From: Candidatus Woesearchaeota archaeon
GTDB taxonomy: Archaea; Nanobdellota; Nanobdellia; Woesearchaeales; UBA11576
Direction: 5' to 3'
Length of the DNA stretch: 8,773 nt
Assembly (NCBI GenBank): GCA_027083015.1
Contig: JALWQS010000018.1
Span: 1 to 8,773 of the forward strand
Program-made: the position numbers and the translations under genes
In this document: positions 4,625 to 8,773 of the stretch, one piece after another
Layout of the letters: every line of letters starts with the position of its first letter
Numbering within the stretch: the first letter of the stretch is position 1
The notes under the pieces: generated by a model
What the model saw: only the letters and a program-made list of their open reading frames with translations
Database searches by the model: none
What the model was told of the DNA's origin: nothing

Positions 4625-5188
4625 ATGAGCGATAAGGATATAAGAGTAGTTAATATTGTTGTATCATCTTCATTAGGGCATGACATCCCTTTAGAGAAGA
4701 TGGCTGCAACCCTTTCTAACACAGAATATAATCCAGAACAATTTCCGGGTTTGGTCATCAGGATCAAGGATCCTAAGACATCTGCCTTGATTTTCAACTC
4801 TGGTAAGATTGTCTGTACTGGTGCGCGTAACCTGGATGATGTCAGAGCATCTATTAAGCAGATCATTAAGAGTCTGGAGAAGATTGACATAAAGATCACT
4901 ATTGAACCTGAGATCACGATTCAGAACATTGTTGCTGCTGGTGCTGTCGGTATGGATTTGAACTTGAATGTTCTTGCTATGAAGCTTCAAAATACGGAGT
5001 ATGAACCCGAACAGTTCCCTGGTCTCGTCTATAAGGTTAATGTTGAGCCTAAGGGTGAAAAGAGTTTTAAGGCTACTTTCTTGCTGTTCTCTAATGGTAA
5101 GATTGTCTGTACAGGGACTAAGTCAGAGGTTCAGGTTCATCAGGCACTTGATGCTTTGATTGCTAATCTGAAGAAAGTTAAGCAGTAA
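4625..5188 (+). CDS. tbp: TATA-box-binding protein (TBP)
   Basis: The 187-residue protein is a typical archaeal TBP of two imperfect direct repeats forming the saddle. It binds TATA boxes and recruits TFB and RNA polymerase. Repeat 1 (about 9-84) has EYNPEQFPGLVIRI and ALIFNSGKIVCTG; repeat 2 (about 100-182) has EYEPEQFPGLVYKV and LLFSNGKIVCTG. The DNA-kinking phenylalanines are present in both: Phe40 and Phe57, Phe131 and Phe155. Repeat 2 carries about seven extra residues (VEPKGEKSFKA region, 140-150) between its two Phe-bearing strands. The C-terminus ends in KKVKQ, without the acidic tail of many archaeal TBPs. A consensus TATA box is 33 nt upstream, and a dyad covers the start region. 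T-rich DNA follows the stop codon. The ATG at 4625 is preferred because the protein begins directly at the conserved fold. Confidence 0.97.
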   Translation: MSDKDIRVVNIVVSSSLGHDIPLEKMAATLSNTEYNPEQFPGLVIRIKDPKTSALIFNSGKIVCTGARNLDDVRASIKQIIKSLEKIDIKITIEPEITIQNIVAAGAVGMDLNLNVLAMKLQNTEYEPEQFPGLVYKVNVEPKGEKSFKATFLLFSNGKIVCTGTKSEVQVHQALDALIANLKKVKQ

Positions 5189-5226
5189 TTCTCTTTTATT
5201 TTTTTAAATGATTTTAATTGGTTTTT
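5189..5226 (+). terminator. T-rich terminator after tbp
   Basis: Immediately after the stop codon the plus strand has CTCTTTTATTTTTTTAAATG, with a T7 run at 5199-5205 and another T5 run at 5222-5226. Repeated T-runs without a required hairpin fit archaeal intrinsic termination and would separate tbp from mcm. Confidence 0.5.
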
Positions 5227-5281
5227 AAATGATGAGGTAGCGTTTGCTCTCGTCGAAAGATTGTTGGTTTTTTGTGCGAAA

Positions 5282-5289
5282 TTATATTA
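5282..5289 (+). promoter_or_regulatory. TATA box of mcm
   Basis: GCGAAATTATATTAAGG combines a BRE-like GCGAAA with TTATATTA. The box begins 35 nt before the mcm ATG, predicting a leader of only a few nt. No Shine-Dalgarno is visible before the ATG, which agrees with leaderless translation. Confidence 0.55.
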
Positions 5290-5316
5290 AGGACTTGAGC
5301 TTTTGTTGTATATAAG

Positions 5317-7332
5317 ATGGATGTTTCAGAACAGATAAAGAGGTTTCAGGAATTTTTGGATCGGCATTATACTGCTGAGCTTCTTAAGAGCGTGACAGAA
5401 GGTAATAATTTTCTCGTCGTCGATTTTGCTCTTCTTTCTAAGTTTGATCCTGAGATCGCTGAACTTATCCTTGATCAGCCTGAAGAGCTTCTTAAGGCTT
5501 TTGAGATCGCTATTAAGAACTTTGATCTTCCTAAGGAGGTCAATAAGTTTTTTGTCCGCCTTACTAATCTTCCTAGAAGCCAGGAACTCGAGATCCGCGA
5601 GGTCAGGTCTAAGCATATTGAGAAGTTGTTCGCTTTTGATGGTATTGTTCGTCAGAAATCTGATGTTCGTCCACAGGTGACGACTGCTAAGTTTGAATGT
5701 CCTAGTTGTGGTAATATAATTTCTGTTATCCAGCTTGATTCTAAGTTCAAAGAACCGACCCGTTGCGGTTGTGGTCGTAAGGGTAAGTTTCGTCTTATCC
5801 AGAAGGATCTTGTTGATGCTCAGAAGATTGTTCTTGAGGAGATTCCTGAAAGGCTCGAGGGCAGCCAACCTAAGAGGATCGATGTGTTTCTCAAGAATGA
5901 TCTGGTCTCTCCTCTTTCTGACAAGAAGACCAACCCGGGTACTAAGATCAAGGTTGTTGGTATGATCAAGGAAGTTCCTATTCCTGCTCGTGATGGTGGT
6001 AAGCTCGTCCGTTTTGATCTTATGATCGATGCCAATAATCTTATTACTTTAGAGGATGATTATGCTGAGATTTCTATTACTCCTGAAGAGAAAGATAAGA
6101 TTGTTGAGCTTTCTCGTGAGCCTAAGATTCTTTCTAAGCTTGCTGCGTCCATGGCTCCTTCTATCTTTGGCCATGATAAGGTGAAGGAAGCTATTATTCT
6201 TCAGCTTCTTGGTGGCGTTCAGAAGCACCGTTCTGATGGTGCGATCACCAGAGGCGATATTCATATTCTTCTCGTGGGCGATCCCGGTTCTGGTAAGTCT
6301 CAGCTTCTTAAGCGTGCTCAGATTGTGGCTCCTAAATCTCGTTACGTTTCTGGTAAAGGCGCTTCTGGTGCTGGTTTGACTGCGGCTGTTGTCAAAGATG
6401 AGTTTCTTCGTGGCTGGGCTTTGGAGGCTGGAGCTCTTGTTCTTGCTAATAAAGGTTTTTGTATGGTTGACGAGATGGATAAGATGAGTCGTGATGATAC
6501 TTCTGCGATGCATGAAGCGTTGGAACAGCAGACTGTTACTATCTCTAAAGCCAACATTCAAGCTACTCTTAAATGCGAGACCACCGTTCTTGCAGCTGCC
6601 AATCCTAAGTGGGGTCGTTTTGATCCTTATGAGATTATTGGTAAGCAGATTGATATGCCTCCTGCTCTTATATCCAGGTTTGATCTTATTTTTCCTATCA
6701 GAGACCTTCCTAACAAGGAGGCTGATGAGCGTCTTGCTTCTTTTCTCCTGAATCTTCATAAGACTTCTGAGATTTCCGACACTCCTATTGAGACTGATCT
6801 TTTGAGGAAGTATATTTCTTATGCTCGCCGTTCTTCAAAGCCTGTTCTTACTGACGGGGCTATTGAGGAGATCAAGTCTTATTATGTTAAGATGCGTAAT
6901 GCTGGTGGTGAAGAAGGCGGTGTCAAGTCTGTTCCTGTCACTGCCAGACAGCTTGAAGCTCTTGTTAGGCTTGCTGAAGCTTCTGCGAAGGCTCGTCTTT
7001 CTGAGAAGGTTTTGAGGAAGGATTCTAAGAAGGCTATTGAGCTTCTTCATTTTTGTATGTCTCAGGTCGGTATTGATCCAGATACTGGTAAGATTGACAT
7101 GGATGTTATTCAGACTGGTGTTTCTAGCAGTAGCCGTAATAATATAATCCTCATTAAAGAGGCTATCAATGAGTTGGAAAACCGTATTGGTAAGACCATC
7201 CCCATTGATGATCTTGTTAAAGAGGCTGAGAATCGTGGTATTGATGCTACTAAGGCTGAGGAAATCATTGAGAAGCTTAAGCGTGCTGGTGATATCTTTG
7301 AGCCTAAGAGGGGTTTTATTCAGAAGATTTGA
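5317..7332 (+). CDS. mcm: MCM replicative DNA helicase
   Basis: The 671-residue protein is a complete archaeal MCM, the hexameric 3'-5' helicase that unwinds DNA at replication forks. The N-terminal domain (1-250) holds a zinc-binding ribbon with Cys128, Cys131, Cys150 and Cys152. In the AAA+ core (about 275-560), Walker A is GDPGSGKS (321-328), Walker B VDEMDK (384-389), sensor 1 Asn429 (AAANP), arginine finger Arg454 (SRFDLIF) and sensor 2 probably Arg544 (VTARQLEAL). A C-terminal winged helix (about 607-671) ends in AGDIFEPKRGFIQKI. All catalytic motifs are intact, with no intein. It follows tbp by 128 nt with its own promoter and converges on the RPA-like gene, a functional partner. Leu is mostly CTT, reflecting the plus-strand G+T bias. 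Length and layout match archaeal MCMs. Confidence 0.98.
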   Translation: MDVSEQIKRFQEFLDRHYTAELLKSVTEGNNFLVVDFALLSKFDPEIAELILDQPEELLKAFEIAIKNFDLPKEVNKFFVRLTNLPRSQELEIREVRSKHIEKLFAFDGIVRQKSDVRPQVTTAKFECPSCGNIISVIQLDSKFKEPTRCGCGRKGKFRLIQKDLVDAQKIVLEEIPERLEGSQPKRIDVFLKNDLVSPLSDKKTNPGTKIKVVGMIKEVPIPARDGGKLVRFDLMIDANNLITLEDDYAEISITPEEKDKIVELSREPKILSKLAASMAPSIFGHDKVKEAIILQLLGGVQKHRSDGAITRGDIHILLVGDPGSGKSQLLKRAQIVAPKSRYVSGKGASGAGLTAAVVKDEFLRGWALEAGALVLANKGFCMVDEMDKMSRDDTSAMHEALEQQTVTISKANIQATLKCETTVLAAANPKWGRFDPYEIIGKQIDMPPALISRFDLIFPIRDLPNKEADERLASFLLNLHKTSEISDTPIETDLLRKYISYARRSSKPVLTDGAIEEIKSYYVKMRNAGGEEGGVKSVPVTARQLEALVRLAEASAKARLSEKVLRKDSKKAIELLHFCMSQVGIDPDTGKIDMDVIQTGVSSSSRNNIILIKEAINELENRIGKTIPIDDLVKEAENRGIDATKAEEIIEKLKRAGDIFEPKRGFIQKI

Positions 7333-7356
7333 TAAGGGCTTTGGTATGGTTTGGGG

Positions 7357-7408
7357 ATTTTTGGTCTTTCTCTGATTGTCTTTTTCTTGTTTTGAACCTG
7401 ATGTTTTT
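7357..7408 (+). terminator. T-rich terminator region after mcm
   Basis: Several T-runs on the plus strand (GATTTTTGG, GTCTTTTTCTTG and GATGTTTTTATT) follow the mcm stop codon before the convergent gene's end. On the minus strand the same DNA is A-rich, so it cannot serve the RPA-like gene in the same way. Confidence 0.45.
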
Positions 7409-8135
7409 ATTCGAGAACCTTGTACCTTCCAGGTCTTATCTCGAATATGTCTCCTTGTTCTAGAAGTTTTTTTATGTGTATATCTATTGTATCTATATTT
7501 GTTTCTACTATTATCTGGTCAAACCCGACTCCGGCTCCTTCATCCAATCTTTTTATTGTTTCGAATATTTTTGTCAGGGGGTTTTTGTTTTCTTCTGTTG
7601 TTTTTGTCTCTTGGGTTTCTTCTGGTTCTCCTGCCAGGTCTTCTGATTCTACTGCAAGTTCATCTTCTGAGATTTCTTTCTTTTCAGGAAGGTTTCTTGT
7701 TGGTTCTTGTATTGGTTGTGCTTTTGGTTCTTTTTGTTTTTCTTTTTCCAGCTCTAGTTTCCTTAGTTCTGCCCATTTGGGGTTTATGACTTTCCTGATT
7801 ATTTCTGGTACTAGGTATCTTTCTGCTCCGAATTCTCTGGGTTTTCCTATGACTGTTATCATATCCCCGACTTCTAGGTTGGTGTTTGTTTCAAAGAATC
7901 TTAGGCTTATTCTTCCGCTTCCATCGTCTATCACGTAAGATTGTGTTTCTCCGTCTGTTTCTTTGTTCACTACCACTCCTAAGACGTTAACTCTTGAGAA
8001 TTTTTTGCTTCCCGTATCTATATAATTGGGTAGCCAACCTTCTTCTTTGATGTATCTTCCTGATAAGATGTCTTTTACCTGTACCTTATAGGCTACTTGT
8101 CTTTTTGATATTTCCCCCTCCATATTGTTGGTCAT
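7407..8135 (-). CDS. RPA-like single-stranded DNA-binding protein (OB fold plus winged helix)
   Basis: The protein of up to 242 residues looks like an archaeal RPA32-type subunit. An OB fold spans about 45-118 (FSRVNVLGVVVNKE, SYVIDDGSGRISLRFFE, VGDMITVIGKPREF, RYLVPEIIRKV). A charged, Glu/Lys-rich linker follows (119-186), then a winged helix (187-242) ending in LLEQGDIFEIRPGRYKVLE. It would coat single-stranded DNA in replication and repair. It converges with mcm, 74 nt apart, and its winged helix resembles that of MCM. Start choice: the ATG at 8135 is only about 11 nt from the TTTAAATA at 8146-8153, too close for transcription to begin before it. Met5 (8121-8123) lies 30 nt from the box, matching leaderless neighbours, so MEGEISKRQV is my preferred N-terminus. 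Neither ATG has a Shine-Dalgarno. Confidence 0.85.
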   Translation of the reverse strand: MTNNMEGEISKRQVAYKVQVKDILSGRYIKEEGWLPNYIDTGSKKFSRVNVLGVVVNKETDGETQSYVIDDGSGRISLRFFETNTNLEVGDMITVIGKPREFGAERYLVPEIIRKVINPKWAELRKLELEKEKQKEPKAQPIQEPTRNLPEKKEISEDELAVESEDLAGEPEETQETKTTEENKNPLTKIFETIKRLDEGAGVGFDQIIVETNIDTIDIHIKKLLEQGDIFEIRPGRYKVLE

Positions 8136-8145
8136 TGTTGTTGAT

Positions 8146-8153
8146 TATTTAAA
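8146..8153 (-). promoter_or_regulatory. TATA box of the RPA-like gene
   Basis: The minus strand reads GAATAAAATTTAAATAATC: TTTAAATA preceded by an A-rich BRE-like stretch. It begins 30 nt before Met5 of the RPA-like protein. An alternative is minus-strand use of TATATAAA at 8188-8195, which would give a leader of about 30 nt to Met1. Confidence 0.5.
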
Positions 8154-8187
8154 TTTTATTCGCTTGTGGTTGCTGCTCAAGAAAACC

Positions 8188-8195
8188 TTTATATA
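8188..8195 (+). promoter_or_regulatory. TATA box of the divergent membrane protein gene
   Basis: GAAAACCTTTATATAGCATG contains consensus TTTATATA after an A-rich BRE-like stretch. It starts exactly 30 nt before the ATG at 8218, predicting transcription starting at or next to the start codon. No ribosome-binding site is present (CCCCTTT precedes the ATG). Confidence 0.65.
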
Positions 8196-8217
8196 GCATG
8201 TTTGCGTTGTCCCCTTT

Positions 8218-8773
8218 ATGGTACAGCAGAACACGGTCGCTTATATCCTTTCTCAGATGCGTCAGGGTAAGTCTTTGGAAGAGATCAATGCTTTTTTGAT
8301 TGATGCGGGTTATGATAAGCAGGAGGTTGAGTCCAGCATTCAGTATGTTATCAATCTTGAGAAGAACCCTCGCGTTGCTGAACAGCAGCGTATTCAACAG
8401 CTTGCTGATTATATGAAACAACAAGTTAGTCGTGGTTATGATATGAATGTTGTTTCTAATTTTCTTATCTCGCGAGGTTATCCTTATTACGAGGTTAATT
8501 CTGCTATCAATCTTATTAAGTCTCCTAAGCAAGAGGTTAAGGTTGAGCATAAGCTTGCTGTTATCGCCCTTATTACTATCATCATGGTTTCTGTAGGTCT
8601 GGGTATATTTTTTCTCGCTAACATGGGTAATTCCTCTCTTCCTTCTAAGCTTCTTGATGTAAGTACTAATAAGCTTTCCACGCTTGTTAAGGCAGGTTCT
8701 GACCTAAACTTTCAGGTTAATGTTGTTAATCTTGGTAAGGTTCAACGTTATGATGTTGTTCTTTCTTATGAGG
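8218..8773 (+). CDS. Membrane protein with two GY-type helical repeats, 3'-truncated by window end
   Basis: No named family was recognised. The 185 codons present run off the window. Residues 6-46 (TVAYILSQMRQGKSLEEIN, then AFLIDAGYDKQEVESSIQ) and 60-100 (LADYMKQQVSRGYDMNVVS, then NFLISRGYPYYEVNSAIN) are two copies of a short helical unit, each with a central GY. Such units are frequent in DPANN proteins, from memory, and resemble small UBA-like helix bundles. A transmembrane helix follows (about 112-134, LAVIALITIIMVSVGLGIFF). Beyond it, LNFQVNVVNLGKVQRYDVVLSYE (163-185) looks like the beginning of an extracellular beta-sandwich of the CARDB/NEW3 kind. The inferred topology is a cytoplasmic repeat region and an outside C-terminus. 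The gene is divergent from the RPA-like gene and probably leaderless. Codons are T/G-ending. Confidence 0.8.
   Translation, partial: MVQQNTVAYILSQMRQGKSLEEINAFLIDAGYDKQEVESSIQYVINLEKNPRVAEQQRIQQLADYMKQQVSRGYDMNVVSNFLISRGYPYYEVNSAINLIKSPKQEVKVEHKLAVIALITIIMVSVGLGIFFLANMGNSSLPSKLLDVSTNKLSTLVKAGSDLNFQVNVVNLGKVQRYDVVLSYE

Noticed and set aside
5326..6759. Long minus-strand open frames opposite mcm (5326-5868, 6049-6759)
   Set aside because: They are antisense to an intact, highly conserved helicase gene, and their Lys/Arg/Ser/Leu-rich products result from the strand composition bias.
7407..7938. Plus-strand open frames over the RPA-like gene (7376-7789, 7420-7938)
   Set aside because: They are Leu/Ser/Phe-rich antisense products of the T-rich plus strand; the minus-strand frame has clear OB-fold and winged-helix sequence.

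Overview
The window comes from an archaeon. It carries a TATA-binding protein, the C-terminal end of transcription factor E alpha (TFE), an archaeal MCM helicase, an RPA-like single-strand DNA-binding protein, a TrmB-family regulator, and promoters of the archaeal TTTATATA type. Two other genes point, by inference only, to a DPANN lineage such as Woesearchaeota or Pacearchaeota: a probable ribose-1,5-bisphosphate isomerase, and a membrane protein with tandem 'GY' helical repeats.

Layout: positions 2-172 (+) are the 3' end of tfe. Convergent to it, on the minus strand, lies a likely operon read right to left: a small single-pass membrane protein (1789-2043), a PD-(D/E)XK nuclease-fold protein (1070-1729) and an eIF2B-like/ribose-1,5-bisphosphate isomerase (187-1089). 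The last two overlap by 20 nt. A 469-nt gene-free stretch with a good promoter, an mRNA 5' hairpin and short repeats separates this from a TrmB-type regulator (2513-3307, -). A second gene-free stretch (3308-3679) holds a strong minus-strand TATA box, a 10-bp hairpin and a dyad. Next come acylphosphatase (3680-3970, -) and a DUF192 protein (4017-4379, -) as a two-gene operon. The plus strand then takes over with tbp (4625-5188) and mcm (5317-7332). mcm converges on an RPA-like OB-fold/winged-helix protein (7407-8135, -). A divergent promoter region drives RPA leftward and a truncated membrane protein (8218 to the window end) rightward.

Functionally, the right half is a core information-processing neighbourhood: basal transcription (TBP, with TFE at the left edge), the replicative helicase, and its single-strand DNA partner. 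MCM and RPA end in similar winged-helix domains sharing a GDIFE motif. The left half holds metabolic and accessory genes.

Two window-wide patterns stand out. First, the plus strand is G+T-rich throughout, so plus-strand genes use T/G-ending codons and minus-strand genes A/C-ending codons. Second, several genes have a TATA box only 30-35 nt from the start codon and no Shine-Dalgarno sequence, suggesting leaderless mRNAs, whereas the acylphosphatase and small membrane protein genes have clear GGAGGT sites. I found no CRISPR array, insertion sequence, tRNA or rRNA gene. I did not find a convincing new multi-gene system. The best leads are the tbp promoter/start dyad, the insertion in TBP, and the structured leaders at 2084-2190 and 3372-3541.
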